Assembly (NCBI RefSeq): GCF_001640805.2
Contig: NC_066851.1
Span: 22,462,127 to 22,526,126 of the forward strand
Origin: Lates calcarifer
Lineage: Eukaryota; Chordata; Actinopteri; Centropomidae
Reading direction: 5' to 3'
Length of the DNA: 64,000 bases
Shown here: in pieces, positions 1 through 11,340 of the stretch
Numbering within the stretch: position 1 is the first letter of the stretch
How the letters are laid out: each line of letters opens with the position of its first letter
Program-made: the position numbers and the translations under genes
The notes under the pieces: generated by a model
Databases searched by the model: none
Told to the model about the DNA's origin: nothing
What the model saw: only the letters and a program-made list of their open reading frames with translations

Positions 1-1149
1 AGCGAGTGGAGAAAGGTACTTTTATCTTTTCAAACATCCTGCTCACAGCTGGCAGGCTGCCTCGCAAGATAACGTCTCGACACAGATTTTTAGCTTCCTC
101 CTGACATTTTATCGATGCTCGACTTTATTTATTTGTCGCTTTGACCGTTTGCCTGTGACAGCTGTGGTGGTTTTGGGCAGGGAAGTTTGCCACAGTCCCG
201 GGGATTGGAGCGCTACCAGAGACACGGACCAAATGCTGAGGGGATAAACAGGGTCACGCAGGAGTGGAGAGTGACCTTACGTTACCAATGCAAACTCCCA
301 CTGTTCCCTCTCCCTAATTACATCTCTGTTTAAACACAGATTGCCTGGCTTCGGTACCAGCTGATGTTCAGCTCTGCTTCTAATGCCCCCCCCCCAAAAA
401 AAAATCTTTCTCAATTGTATTTAAAAAAAACCCACGTTTCATTGCAGATTCAATTAATTTTCCATTTAACATTTGTTCACACCATCTGCTTTGCCAAACA
501 GAATCAGACCAAATTTGATTTCAGCACAAACTGCAGCAGAATAACAAGAAAAATGCTCCAGGAATTTGACTTTTTAAACACTTTTGTGACCAAAAATCGA
601 CTTGGCACCAACAATCTGAGCTACAGAGGCCTGTAATACGAAGCCAGGATATCTTTTCATTATCTGAATTCACAAAACGGTGGTTATCAGCTCGTTAGGT
701 CGAACTCAGGATTTCCCGAGCGTACCTAATATGATATGAGTAGAAACGCTGATACCTGCAGGTTAATTTGGTTCTAGCGATGTTCAAAAATAATATTTAA
801 CAAGGTGAAATAGAGAAAATTCAAGTCAGGCTGAGGATTTATTGTAAATAAGTGCAAAAATGATTGTTTCTTATGGAGTGAGCATTTTTGCTCTTTATTC
901 CGAGTTATTCTGAATATGTGATGCAGATAAAAAGTTACAGTAATGTTTCAAAGCAGAGAGGAGAGAGTTAATGTATGAATGAAATGTTAATTCATTATTG
1001 TGGATAAAAGCAGCTTTGTTTGATCAAAATGAAGATATAACAGTAAGTATATGTTTTTTTAGTTAAACTCTCTGTTTGTTAAAAGCTCTGCTGTGGACGT
1101 ATGGAAAAAACTCTTTTGTCCACATCGGGATCCTGTAGGAATGATGACG

Positions 1150-1400
1150 CTAGTCTTCCAGTGATCTGATTGGTCAGTAGTTGGTCTGTTGCCAGGTTTT
1201 GATTCGATCCTCTGACGTAAACCCGCCCAGGAGCAGGTTAGTCGTTCCAGTTACCATGGTGATTTACGCCGCTACGAAGTGAACCGCCGTCGTAAAGCCC
1301 AGAGTTAGACCGGACGTTACCCCTAACGCTAACCTCAAATCCTGTTTCGTAGTACAGACCTCTGCTCTCACGGCGGCAGTGGACGACTCTTCCTAATCAG
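1150..1400 (+). promoter_or_regulatory. Candidate promoter and non-coding first exon
   Basis: This patch has more CpG than its surroundings. It carries an inverted CCAAT box (TGATTGGTCAG near 1168), a CRE-like TGACGTAA and a GC-box-like CCCGCCC around 1213-1230, and ends in a plausible splice donor, CAG|GTCAGT, after 1400. The only ATG (1256) is closed after eight codons, so the segment would be 5' UTR or non-coding RNA. A CTGCAG|GG acceptor at 1761-1764 could begin a second exon. No family is recognised. Confidence 0.25.
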
Positions 1401-1628
1401 GTCAGTGTATTTTAAACGTGCGTTGGCGGTCTCCATCTCAAATTAATCAGGCCAGACTTTTTTAGAAGGGGGAAGCCACTGTGAAGCAATCCGTCTCCCT
1501 CGAGTGATTTATCGATATCAAGTACAGTCTGGAGGATACGACCACTGTTAACAGGCATTATTTAGTGCTTTGGCAGCAGCAGGCTTCAACAAACACTCAC
1601 ATCGAAACACTATGACGACGATGACAAC

Positions 1629-1660
1629 TCACACACACACACACACACACACTCACACAC
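1629..1660. repeat. (CA)n microsatellite
   Basis: Run of AC dinucleotides with one CT interruption, in the bag5 3' flank. Confidence 0.9.
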
Positions 1661-1967
1661 ATGTATATCAGAGATTTTTAAAAAGAAAATCTTCAAAAAG
1701 CACAAAAAAGAACTTTTTTAAAGTGTGTTTCACAAAAGGAGTTCTGTGTTTGACTTCTCTGCAGGGTCAGCCACGACTACCACAAAGAGACGAAAGAAAA
1801 GCGCTGCTGCAGTGCATTCTGGGGATTTGAGTCAATATTTACAGCCCGTGGAATGATAACGTACCAGTTTTTTTTTAATTTACACACATTATCAGATCCT
1901 TTCTTTCCTGCAGCGACGTCCCAAACCCACGTCTCCCCAACTTATCCATGCTTTTGTTAAATCTGGA

Positions 1968-2508
1968 TCAATACTCCCACTCGTCCGTCTTCATGTCCAG
2001 GTAGTTGAGAATGTTCTGGGCGAACTTCACCGCTTGCTTCCGGGCCACCTTGGTAGTCTCGTCGCCCTGCGGGTCCACGGCGTCCAGCGCCAGCAGCTGC
2101 TTCGTCAGCAGCTCCTCCAGGATCATGTAGCTCTTGTCGACCCGCTTACCGTCAAAGCCCAGCACCTGGGCCTGGAGGTCCGAGAGGCTCCCCAGGACCA
2201 GCCACACCGCCCGGTGCGATGGGTGCTCGTTGGGGCCCGGCTGGCGGCGGGCTAGGGCCTCGCGGAGGTCCAGGAAGGTGATGATGGCTTGGACCTCCAC
2301 CACAGCACGGCGGCGGGCCTCTCTGATGCACGGGTTCTTGGCCGTGTCCACCTGGTCCAGGTGTGTCAGGAGGCTCTGCAGCTCGGCTTTGGGTCTGAAG
2401 CTGAGGTCGCCCATGGCGCAGTGTCGCAGGACGCCCTCCCGCAGGTGGGAGACGTGAGCTCGCACGGCCTCAATCTCACGTATGGAGTTATTCTGCGCCA
2501 AGTCATAC
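1968..2508 (-). CDS. bag5: bag5 last coding exon (BAG domains 4-5)
   Basis: The acceptor TTTTTTCAG ends at 2509 and the exon opens with G, completing the split arginine codon AG|G followed by YDLAQNNSIREIE. It encodes residues 288-466 and ends DEWEY then TGA (1970-1968). Reading back into the intron gives only a short unrelated stretch, which supports the splice site. Confidence 0.95.
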
Positions 2509-5045
2509 CTGAAAAAACAGGTATGATAAGTACTGTATTTCAAAATAAAAGACAACTGTATTTCAAAATAACAGACAACCATATAAGACTTTTTTTCTTT
2601 CAAGAACTAAAGTGATTAGCTTCCTACAAGTGTTAGCATGGTAGCATAATAAAACTTAAATCCAAACGCAAAAAAGAAAAGTATAGAAAAGTACAAAATT
2701 ACTCTCGAACTAATCAATACAGCTGATCAACTCTCTGCTTGCTGAAAACTGAAGCTGCTGCTGTTTCATTTATTAGCGTGCTAATGTTAGCTAAGTAGCC
2801 ACATTGCATAGCAACATTTCTGCTTTACCCCTGATTGTTTTCTTTGTTGCTTCTGTCTTTCACTTCCTGTCTGGCAGCCTGCTTTAACTTTATTTTGAAA
2901 TTACTCCACTGCTTCAAAGTTCACCTGAAGTCATCAGCATGAGTGCAACTACATACCTAGGAGATTAACTGTTTTTTGTCCACCTTACTGCAGACAAAAA
3001 AAGGATTTTTAGGTCTCCATCATTCCCTCATTCGTTCTACCACATAATGTTCAGATTTTGGTGACACTGTCGGTAAAGTGTAAAAACTTGCATTTAATAA
3101 CATTAGCCTGCACAGATTTACCTTACAAATTCTACCTAAAAACTGATGCATAACTATCAGGTGTTTGAGATCAAACTGTTTAAAAACTTTAATATCTAAT
3201 TTTGCTGGTTCTTTCTTATCATCATGATATGTTTTAGCTAAAATTCAATATTGCTGAATTATATTATTAAATTAACTTCCCATTGTCTCAATGAGCTGCT
3301 CTTTGGTGCAGTAAAAACGCTTAAACGTCGGGCGGGAAAATGTCTGCAGTGTGGCGATTCAAAGCGCCAGCTGTGCCAAGATGAGGCGTCTGAAAGCGGT
3401 GGAGCGGGGGAGGCGAAGCTGCTCCATCACATCACCCAGAGAATCACAATTAAGACAGGGAGGCGAGCGCATTGCCAAAAATGAATTCTAGTTTTAGGAA
3501 AGCAGTATTTTTTTACTCCGGCTCATCTGACAGTTGCAAGCAAATAAACATTAAAATGCTGAGATGTAAAACAGCATAAACACTTTTTATTTCAGTAAGA
3601 TTTGTTTATTTTACCTAGTTTCAGTGGCACACTTTATCAAACAAACTTGATCAAACACAAACATTTTTTCTCTCCTGTAATAGAAAACCAAAATTAGGGG
3701 ACATAGTGGTGCTTCAAACAGCACTGGAGTCTCCTGCTTTACATAATGGAGGACTTTGTAGGCGTACTGGTCCTGGAAAATTGGTCTCAGTGATTCTCTG
3801 GTGATGTGAGTCTAATTCAGTGCGGTGTGATTCAAATCTAAATTCAACAACAACACCCCACCCCCCACCCCGCAGTCCCTCCTACAATTCATTATCTACG
3901 CTGGAGGTGAAATACAGTGACATTGGTAAATGTGCAGCGTAAGCACAACAACAACAACAACACTCTGAAGTACAGAAAGTGTCAAAAGGAGCACTTCATC
4001 CTCTGATCCAATACAGACTACAGCAGAAACAATTAGAAAAGTAATCAACAGCTATTTTGATAACCAATTAGTTTTTCCTTATTTTATAGACTAGAATTAA
4101 TGGAAAATAACCTGCAGAATAATCAATAATGAAAATAATTCTTAGTTGCAGCCCTAATCTGCACCACTGCATCCTTCATGCCTACCTGCGAGTGTCGTCT
4201 CCCTCCCCCTCCAGGTCCAGATGTTTCAGGAGCCCGTTTATCTCCTCCACAACCTGTTTCCTGTAATTTCGGATTGCCGCATTCCCAGAAACATCCAGAG
4301 CGTCCAGCTCTACCTGCATCTCCGTCAGGATGCGTGACAGGTGGGCGCAGCTGTCCCTCCCGCTCAGGCCCATCAGCAGGGCCACCAGCTGACTGCGGGC
4401 CACGCTCACCTTCACCATCACCTGGTTGATGCAGTGCACGGCCTCGTGGGTGTCCCCGGACAGCGGCAGGGAGAGGGTCTGCTGCTGCGTGCGCCCCTCG
4501 AGCACGTCCTGCACCGCGCAGAGGCGTGTCAGCGCCCGGTAACGCGCCTTGCGGAGCGGCACCCTCCCCTCGGTCTTGACTTGGGTGAGCCTCAGCACGA
4601 GTTCCTGCAGGGCGTCCACCAGCTCGTCGTTTATCTCTGCCACGCCGCCGGCGCGTTGAGGCGCCACCACGCGCTCGTCCACCAGCTGCCGCGCCTCGTT
4701 GCTCAGCTCCTCGATGGCCTGGCGGGACGGATGGGTGGCATTCTCCTCCAGGTACCGCAGGAGGCCCTCCACTTCCTGCGCCGCCCTCTTTCGTGCCCCC
4801 TGCAGCTCCGGCTTGCCCTCCGTGTCCACTTGGTCCACCTCCAGCAGCAGCCGGGTCAGCTCGCGCTCCAGACGCTTGTAGTCACGGTCGTTCTGCAGGC
4901 CGCTGAAGGTGCACACCTGAGGTCCCAGAGACGCCACCTCCTTCTGGACCTCGTACAGCCGCATCATGGCAGGGTGCTGCGGGTTGTATGGCTGCTGCTG
5001 CTGCTCCATTGGATGTTGCTGCTGCTGTGGACCACCATGGTCCAT
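1968..5045 (-). CDS. bag5: BAG5, five-BAG-domain Hsp70 co-chaperone (two coding exons)
   Basis: BAG5 binds the Hsp70 ATPase domain through BAG domains and acts as nucleotide-exchange factor and co-chaperone; in mammals it also restrains parkin and CHIP. The join 5045-4186 plus 2508-1968 on the minus strand gives 466 residues, close to the 447 of human. Five helical BAG repeats can be seen at about residues 28-105, 110-185, 200-280, 290-372 and 380-460. Hallmarks include KNPCIREARRRAV in domain 4 and LLTKQLLALDAVDPQG in domain 5, and the conserved DEWEY C-terminus. The start at 5045 is supported by the MD..-QHP N-terminus and the acceptor just upstream. Differences from human are a glutamine-rich N-terminal extension (residues 7-18) and an intron inside the coding sequence after codon 286. 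The gene is divergent from coa8, the same arrangement as in mammals. Confidence 0.95.
2509..4185 (-). other. bag5: bag5 intron inside the coding sequence
   Basis: The donor AG|GTAGGC and acceptor TTTTTTCAG|GT keep reading frame in phase 2. The intron is 1,677 bases, AT-rich, with a degenerate interspersed repeat at 4020-4157 and a short CA/CAA-rich stretch near 3845-3965. No other gene is visible. Confidence 0.85.
4020..4157. mobile_element. Teleost interspersed repeat of the GCTGCAACTAA type
   Basis: Carries the AATTAGAAAAGTAATCAACAG and 'TAGTTGCAGCCCT' signatures of a small non-autonomous element very common in percomorph genomes; further copies lie at 8060, 19290, 19612, 22780, 33860, 40960 and 51310. 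The family assignment is from recognition only. Confidence 0.55.
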
Positions 5046-5079
5046 CCTTTTCCCACCATCAAAGGGCTTCCCAAACAGG
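4186..5079 (-). CDS. bag5: bag5 first coding exon (5' UTR tail plus BAG domains 1-3)
   Basis: Coding is 5045-4186 (residues 1-286 plus two bases). The acceptor TTCTTTTCAG|CCTGTTT places 34 bases of 5' UTR at 5079-5046. N-terminal residues 1-28 are rich in Gln, His and Pro; BAG domain 1 follows from MRLYEVQKEVASL. An upstream ATG at 5059, 14 bases before the start and out of frame, opens a 31-codon ORF that overlaps the coding sequence and stops at 4964. Confidence 0.93.
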
Positions 5080-6059
5080 CTGAAAAGAAGGCAGCATGAA
5101 AGGAAGTCAGAATAATAAGCAACAATTCAGAGCAGGGAGAAACAAAGCCTCAGCAGAGCTAACATTGTTGTCTGCTGGCCAGAATGGGTGGATTACTTCA
5201 AAAGTTTCTTTTCATATTTTCACAGCCAACACTGGTTGAATAGGACCTCCAACGAATGACTGGATCTCTGCCAGGGCAGCTGACGGAGAAGACAATCTCA
5301 TTAACCTCCAACCAAACATTAAATCTCCACCAAGTCCAGAGGAATTTACAACAATGTGGTTGGGCGTAAATGCTCTTTATCCCTGCTCTCTCAGTAGTGT
5401 GGCAGCGCTGTGTTGGTGTCACGTTTCCACCTAACACCAACACGTTTTTTTCTCCAAATCTTTCTCCACATCTCTGGAGGGAAAAGCATTAACATTCCTG
5501 TATAAAACACAGATGATGTTACACTTGTTAAAATCTGACTTTCTGACACAGTTGCAACGGGGGCAAAAAAGAAATCATTAAAATCGAGGGTGAAGTGTTG
5601 CATCTCCAGTTTGCTCAACACGTCACAAATTCAGCCTGAAGGCCAAACAATCATTAAACTAAAAGAATCCATCCTCTCTTATGTGTGAGCGATGCTGACG
5701 CTCCTCTACTGTGCAGTTACTTTCCAAATTGCTGCTGGTCTCCGGCAATGTTACCACATGTGGAGAGAAAAGCCTCAACTCTCTGGAAACTGAACCTTCT
5801 GTGTACGATTTATTGCGGGTTCATTCCTCGTAGCCTTGCTATCAAACTGTCTGATGATACTGGACATTTTGAAGCTGATATTTAGGACAATATCTGAGAG
5901 TTGAAATATCAGATGCCAGTGTATCCGCCACTGTTGATAAACAAACACAAACACATCTCCTTACTTATCACTTGACATGCACTGATTTTCTGCTGGGAAA
6001 CCATCAGTTCTTCGTTCATCTGGATGTTATTTTGACACTTACCACCCACCTAAACATTG

Positions 6060-6545
6060 CTGTAGACCAACCACACCCCCCAGTCTGATCCAGCATCTGT
6101 GGGACCTGTCCAATATTGTGTAGGTCGCCCTTGAACTCCAGGGGTGTCTTGTGGTGTCTGGATCCTTTGGGTCCTGTGGGTTGCGGGGTGGAGCCTCCAT
6201 GGATCCGGCTTGTTCCAAATCACCCTACAGATGCTGGATCAGATTGGGGTCTGGGGAATTCAGAGGCCAGGTCAACACCTTGGGCTCTTTATGTTCTTCA
6301 AGATGTTTCTGAGCAGGCTTGGTGGCATGGTAGGTTTGTCCTGCTGTGGGAGTCCCCTGCCATTGGGGAGTGCTGTTGCCATGAGGGGTGTGCTTGGTCT
6401 ACAACAACGTTCAGGTGTCAGAGTAACATCCAGATGAAGGAAGGACCCAAGTTTCCCAGCAGGACAGTATTGTAACGAGATGATCAGTGTCAGTGCTTTT
6501 GATGTTTAATGTTGTGGCCACTTTATTAGGTACACCTTTACAACC
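6060..6545. mobile_element. Teleost non-autonomous DNA element ending TTTATTAGGTACACC
   Basis: The stretch ends in TGTGGCCACTTTATTAGGTA followed by CACC, a terminus I know from a repeat widespread in fish genomes. A related terminus in the opposite orientation (GTACCTAATAAACTGGCCAC) lies at 17622-17641. The open frames inside (6116-6475, 6144-6437) show no transposase motif and are not called as genes. Confidence 0.6.
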
Positions 6546-8059
6546 TAATGCAATCAATCAGTTTTTGTTGACATTGTTGGAAATGTGCGAATGTAATAAC
6601 TCTAATAAAGAGGCCATTGAGTGTAGAGTATGTGCGAGTGCTGATATCTGCAATCAGCTGATATCGATCAGTGAATCAGCCCGGCTGGTCAGTCGGTCAA
6701 GCAACTGAGGGATTGAAATTCTCTCTTTGCTCTTCTTGCTGTCAAGTTAATCTTTAAATTTAGTACAAATGGCAATGCACTGGGTTTGTTCACTTGATTT
6801 AGAACCGGTGACCAGAGTTTGAACTCCTTAAGGAGAACAAAGACAGACTAAAACATTCAGTATGCCCTGCTCAGTGAGAAATTTCTAGTTTCTAGTTTCA
6901 TAACCAATTTGTTTCATAATTTATTTGTCATTATGTGGAAAAATTCACTCTGGGAGGGTGTTGATGAGCTGAGAGAGAAGCTGCTGAACTGAGCTCCAGT
7001 AGCCGGTCGGTGAGAATCTGTACTGACACCAGAATCCACGCACAATAATTACACATAGACGAACACAAAACAAAACAACACAACACATAAAAGCAGCCCA
7101 CGATTCGTGATAAATATAAATACCCTGCTCACGTCCTGGATCAATCATGTTACAGTAGATGGTGACAGGCGCACTGACCAGGGCAGATATTATCAGTTTA
7201 ATCTGGATTTAAATGTCAGAATATTTATGTTTAATGTCGTATAGGACATTAAATCCTTTCAACACTCCCTACCTGTTATTTCCTTCCTTCTTTGGGGAGG
7301 TTCAAGTCTTAAAACCACCTCATAAGTCAAACCCAGCCACTGATCTCTTAAGCCAAGACAGTGTTTAGTGTCAATAAGCACCAGGATCCTAAAAACGTTG
7401 CAGTTTAACATTGCAAGAGACTGGAAATATGTCCCTAAAACCAGGAGTCTCTTCTTGACCTTGGCCTCTTTTGTTCTTCCTGCTATGATTTCCCACTAAA
7501 CACAACTTCCGATCAATCAAAGCTTCAAGACAAGGCAAGAACAAATGCCCACTAAATATATTCGTGCAAGAAAATGAATGAGGTTAACCTACATTTCGTC
7601 TCGACAAGAGGAGGAACGCCCACATGACAACCATCCGGAGTATCGCTGTGTGTTTCTACCAGACTCGTTGGCTGACATGACGGTGATAGCTCTCTAATCC
7701 ACATAAAAAAAAGAAAGTAAAATCCAGTTTTGCTGCCGATCAAGCCTTAAATACAGAGGAGAGAAAGCAGAATAAACGTGGCTGACCAACGCCCCAAAAA
7801 TATTAAAACGGTTCAGTGCGTCTCCTCACTCGTGCCGGAGGAAGATTCGGTCAAATGGCCTCATGAAGTGTGTCACAGGTGCCTCGAGCAGTGAAATGTA
7901 TTCCCAGTTCAGCACGACTTAGATTAACGGCATCAGCACGTTATCTCTTAGATTAATAACATGGCTCTTGTTATATCATTTTTTGAGCCACAGCTAATTC
8001 CAGCTTCTCTCTTTGTCTCTTTGGACAGTTGGTCATCATTGGCTCCGGGATTTTTTACT

Positions 8060-8150
8060 ATTCTGACATGCAGACCAAATAATTAACTGATTAATTGAGG
8101 AAATAATCAACAGATTACTCACTAATGTAAATAATTGTTAATTGCCCCAG
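8060..8150. mobile_element. Fragment of GCTGCAACTAA-type repeat
   Basis: Short AT-rich fragment with AATTAACTGATTAATTGAGG and ATAATTGTTAATTGCCCCAG, resembling the end of the same small element found at 4020 and 19612. Confidence 0.4.
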
Positions 8151-8274
8151 TCGTCCTGAGGTCAAGACAGCTCTGCCTCTGGTAATGTACACTCCTCTAC
8201 GTTCATTATGATCATTAAGTCACAGTTTACAGGCTGTTTTCTGTTGATTTACAGAGGAGGGATACAACACTAAT

Positions 8275-8968
8275 TTAGTCTCTTTGTAGTCATTTTGTGT
8301 CTCTTTCTAGTTGTTGTACACCTTTCTACATCATCTTGCGTCTTCTTGTAGTCATTTCACATCTCTTTGTAGTTGTTATGTGTCTTTGTAGTTGTACACT
8401 TCTTTCTACATTATTTTGCATCTTGTAGTTGTTCACATCTCCATGGAGGTTTTTTGTAGTCATTTGTATCTGCAGCTATTCTGCATCTTTGTGTCATTTT
8501 GTGTCTCTTTGTAGTTATTTTTACGGCTCTTTTTACAGAATTTTGGATCTCTCTGTAGTCATTTCGTGTCTTGTTGTGGTTGTTTTGCATCTCTGCAGTC
8601 TCTTTCTCTAGTCAATTGCCTCTCTTCCTTTGCATCTTTCTGTAGTTGGGTTTTGTCTCTTTGCAGTCATGTTTCTTTTTAGTCATTTGTCTTTTTGTAG
8701 TTGTTTCATGTGTCTGTGTCTTTTTATTGTCATATTTGGTCTTTATGCATCTCTTTGTAGTAATTTTTCTCTTTTTTGTTGCACACCTCTTAGTACATCA
8801 TTCTGCATCTTCTTGTAGCCGTTTCACGTCTCTTTGTGGTTGCTTTGCATCTCCTTGAAATCACCGGCTGCATCCCTTCCTAGCTGTTTTGCATCTTTAC
8901 GTAGTTGTGTTTTTTCTCTTTGTAGCTGTGTAGTCAAGTTGTGTCTTTCTGTGGTTGTTTTGCGTGTC
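8275..8968. repeat. Degenerate minisatellite, about 20-22 base units
   Basis: Roughly 700 bases of drifting copies of a unit like TTTTGTGTCTCTTTGTAGTC, alternating between 'TCATTT' and 'TTGTTTTGCATC' forms. The unit carries few stops on the plus strand, which explains the hydrophobic open frames at 8429-8858. Unit length and order are irregular, so it is not a CRISPR array. Confidence 0.85.
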
Positions 8969-9274
8969 TTTGAGCCACACTCTGCTGGTGAACGAAATCT
9001 CTGAGGTGCTGCTGTTGTTTTAGAACCTGCACCTGAACCTCAGTATTGACTTCTCGCTGGAGATGTGAGTCTGCCTGACTCCTGTCTATAGCTTCCTGAC
9101 GAGAGACCCACACTGACACAGATATAAGAATAAATGCTAAAGCACACTATGGAAAATATTATAGGCAGCCAACAAAGAAAGCCTGAGATGCAGCTTCTTA
9201 AACTGTATATTCTTAAAGCTTAAAGTCTGACTGTGTGAAATGTTCCTGTAGCCTCGGTGAGCTGAGCAGCTGTA

Positions 9275-9375
9275 ATAAACAATGTCAAATACTGGATTGG
9301 ATTCGGTTGGCAGATAGTCAATATTAAGAGACCCTGATCAAAGAAAATGTGATCAGGACATCCCTACTTATACCT
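9275..9375. mobile_element. Fish interspersed repeat fragment
   Basis: Contains GGTTGGCAGATAGTCAATAT and GTGATCAGGACATCCCTA, resembling the end of a repeat I recognise from teleost genomes. Only the end is present. Confidence 0.4.
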
Positions 9376-9499
9376 GAGCTCTGTGATTTGACAAATGTAA
9401 TGTCACTTCAGACTGAGGGTCTGGTAACAGATATAAAGAAAAAGAAAGAGAGGGAGTAGGAAACTGTTACTGCGGGAATTCTGTCCATCTCCTCCCTCC

Positions 9500-9531
9500 C
9501 TCCAAAAATAAAATAAAATAAAAAAAAGAAA
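9500..9531. repeat. A-rich (AAAAT)n tract
   Basis: Short run of AAAAT units followed by poly-A. Confidence 0.7.
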
Positions 9532-10616
9532 CGCCCAGTCTTACATCAAAGTGAACTTTCTATTTCTAGAGGGTGAACAGTAATACACAGGATTACGATA
9601 AAGACCGGATTTGAGTTTTTGCAACAGAAACATGGCTCAGAGGGGGGAGAGGTTGCATCATGAGACATGAGGCTGCCGTTTTCAGCCGAGGTGCCTCAGA
9701 GCGTGATGTGATTGTTGCATATATGAGCGCCGTGGCACCCCCGACAATATGATGTTCTGTTATCCACATGCAGCATCAATGACACTTATTAGAAGAGGCA
9801 GGATTATGTATCAGCATTCCCTAAAGTACTTTTATGTAAGAGGGGTGGTGAAAGGGGCTGGGCATTTCCAGAATAGTGGATTGAACGCACGCCAGGCCAG
9901 AGCTTACAAATCTGAGTATTTATTAGGATAATCTCAGCAAAATCCACCCCAGCCTGGCAAGCACTTTGACCCCCTTAGTTTGATCCAAGAATAGGAAGAA
10001 TAGGTGTAGGGAATCAGTCCTCCCCTCCCATGAGTCACACAGCATGAAGGCTAGCTGAGCTGGAGGTAACATGCATCTCATCGAGCACCCCCCACCCCCC
10101 CTTCTGCTATTAAACCCACCGTTCAGGCACCTTCCCCAAGCCTCCCAGTGCTGCCTGCACCGGTCCCTGCACGGCTTTGCGCATTATGTCACCACAGAAA
10201 ACCCTGGTTTGTCCAGCTGGTGTCTACCTCTGTGAGAATATGCAGCATCACCACCACCTCCACCTCCAGCAGCAGCAGCAGAACCAGCAAATACCCTCAC
10301 AAAACACCTCGAGGCATCTCCAGGAGCTGTCACCTGCATCCTCAACACATCCACATCCACACACACACGCACGACCACATCCTACGGCATCTCTCACCTT
10401 TTCAAAACTCCGAACACATTCGCGCACATTTTTACGGATGTCTGTTTCCATCAGCCACAGCAGGGCGGTGCGTGGAGGACACAGTAGTATCCAAATGGAT
10501 AACTTCACCACCACCTCCCTCTCTACACAGGAAGAAAAAAAGAAATCCAGGGGAGATCTCGCTCACGGAAGATTGCTGGTGATGCTGCTCCGGTCAGCCT
10601 CAGCACCAACCACCCG

Positions 10617-10641
10617 CCCGACTGACTGACTGACTGACTGC
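10617..10641. repeat. (GACT)n tetranucleotide repeat
   Basis: About five tandem GACT units in a GC-rich stretch upstream of the bag5/coa8 control region. Confidence 0.85.
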
Positions 10642-10939
10642 GGTCGGGGCTGGTGTCGCCCCTCCCACAGACGATCAGAGGGGGCTTCCTCCGCTGAGTC
10701 TCGCTCTAAAACAACAAAATTTAAATACCACCGAACCTTACAGATGATTTAAATGTGTCCAATAAAGCGGTAGCAGAGCCCAGTTTTCCACGTACGCTGC
10801 TCTGTGAATGCCATTGTCTCCTCTCAAGCTAGGCTACCGCTGATCACCTGACTCTGCCCCACCTTGGCCGAATAACTTCAGCTTTTTTGGGTCTAAATAC
10901 ATCAACACCACCGCGACACTTTCATAATTCCGTCCTTAC

Positions 10940-11340
10940 CTGCATAGCCAGCGTACAGCCATCTGAACTGTTGTGGGAAAGTGCGTTCCTCCTCTGATTA
11001 AAGCTAAACATTAGCCTACCTAGCTACCTTCTAGTAGTTACTTTCCTGTTCTCGAGTGTGAACTAACACGGAGTTTGTCTTTGCTTAATAAATTGGAATT
11101 TAATCCAAATATCGGCGTTTGCTTGACTCAACAAAGAAGAGGAATGAATCTGTACTTAGCTGACTTACAATACATTCATATCGACCGAAGAAAATATATT
11201 TTAACGTGTTATCTTTCGGGCGATCGATTTATCTGTTTTTAAACTAAGTGTTAGTTTTGGTTGGCCAACATTGGGTCGCTGTATTTCGTCACGTCGCGGT
11301 ACCGTTTGTCACGCAGCGGCAAAGGCGGGGAAAGTAGTTG
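10940..11340 (-). promoter_or_regulatory. bag5: Candidate bag5 non-coding exon 1 and promoter
   Basis: On the minus strand a consensus donor (GGCTATGCAG|GTAAGG) sits at 10940/10939 and pairs in principle with the acceptor at 5080 just before the bag5 start. Upstream of it (11220-11340) is a CpG-rich patch with CGTCACGTCGCGG and a GC-box-like AGGCGGGG, as expected of a housekeeping promoter. The transcription start is not visible, so the exon's 5' edge is unknown. Confidence 0.45.

Larger units (their letters stand above)
1..1967. other. bag5 3' flank, no protein-coding gene seen
   Basis: No convincing coding exon is visible. Just downstream of the bag5 stop, on the minus strand, an ATTAAA hexamer lies at 1879-1874 and AATAAA hexamers at 899-894 and 843-838, so the bag5 3' UTR may be about 0.1 or about 1.1 kb long. 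A CpG-richer patch at 1150-1400 has promoter-like motifs and is listed separately. In human the next gene in this direction is TRMT61A, tail to tail with BAG5; I found no reading frame here that I could assign to it. Confidence 0.5.
5080..10939 (-). other. bag5: Inferred bag5 5' intron (5.9 kb)
   Basis: Lies between the acceptor at 5080 and a strong minus-strand donor TGCAG|GTAAGG at 10940/10939. It holds no recognisable coding exon. Contents include a fish interspersed repeat (6060-6545), a fragment at 8060-8150, a long minisatellite (8275-8968) and a repeat fragment near 9275-9370. The reading frames at 10148-10629 are low-complexity (CAC/CAG-rich) and resemble no family. Confidence 0.5.

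Noticed and set aside
1190..1215. GATTCGATCC as a tRNA B box
   Set aside because: No matching A box or cloverleaf within 90 bases on either strand.
2034..2615. Plus-strand open frames of 73-108 codons
   Set aside because: Antisense to the last bag5 exon; explained by its GC-rich third positions.
4341..5099. 252-codon plus-strand open frame
   Set aside because: Antisense shadow of the GC-rich bag5 exon; its Leu/His/Arg-rich translation has no family features.
6116..6475. 119- and 97-codon frames, possible gene
   Set aside because: They lie inside an interspersed repeat and overlap each other in different frames with no transposase motif.
8429..8858. Hydrophobic frames resembling membrane peptides
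   Set aside because: They are readings of a T-rich minisatellite that rarely contains stops.
8275..8968. CRISPR-like repeat array
   Set aside because: Units drift in sequence and length, there are no distinct spacers, and this is eukaryotic DNA.
10148..10629. Overlapping open frames of 144 and 150 codons
   Set aside because: Low-complexity His/Ser/Thr/Gln-rich readings of CAC and CAG repeats, no splice partners or family resemblance.
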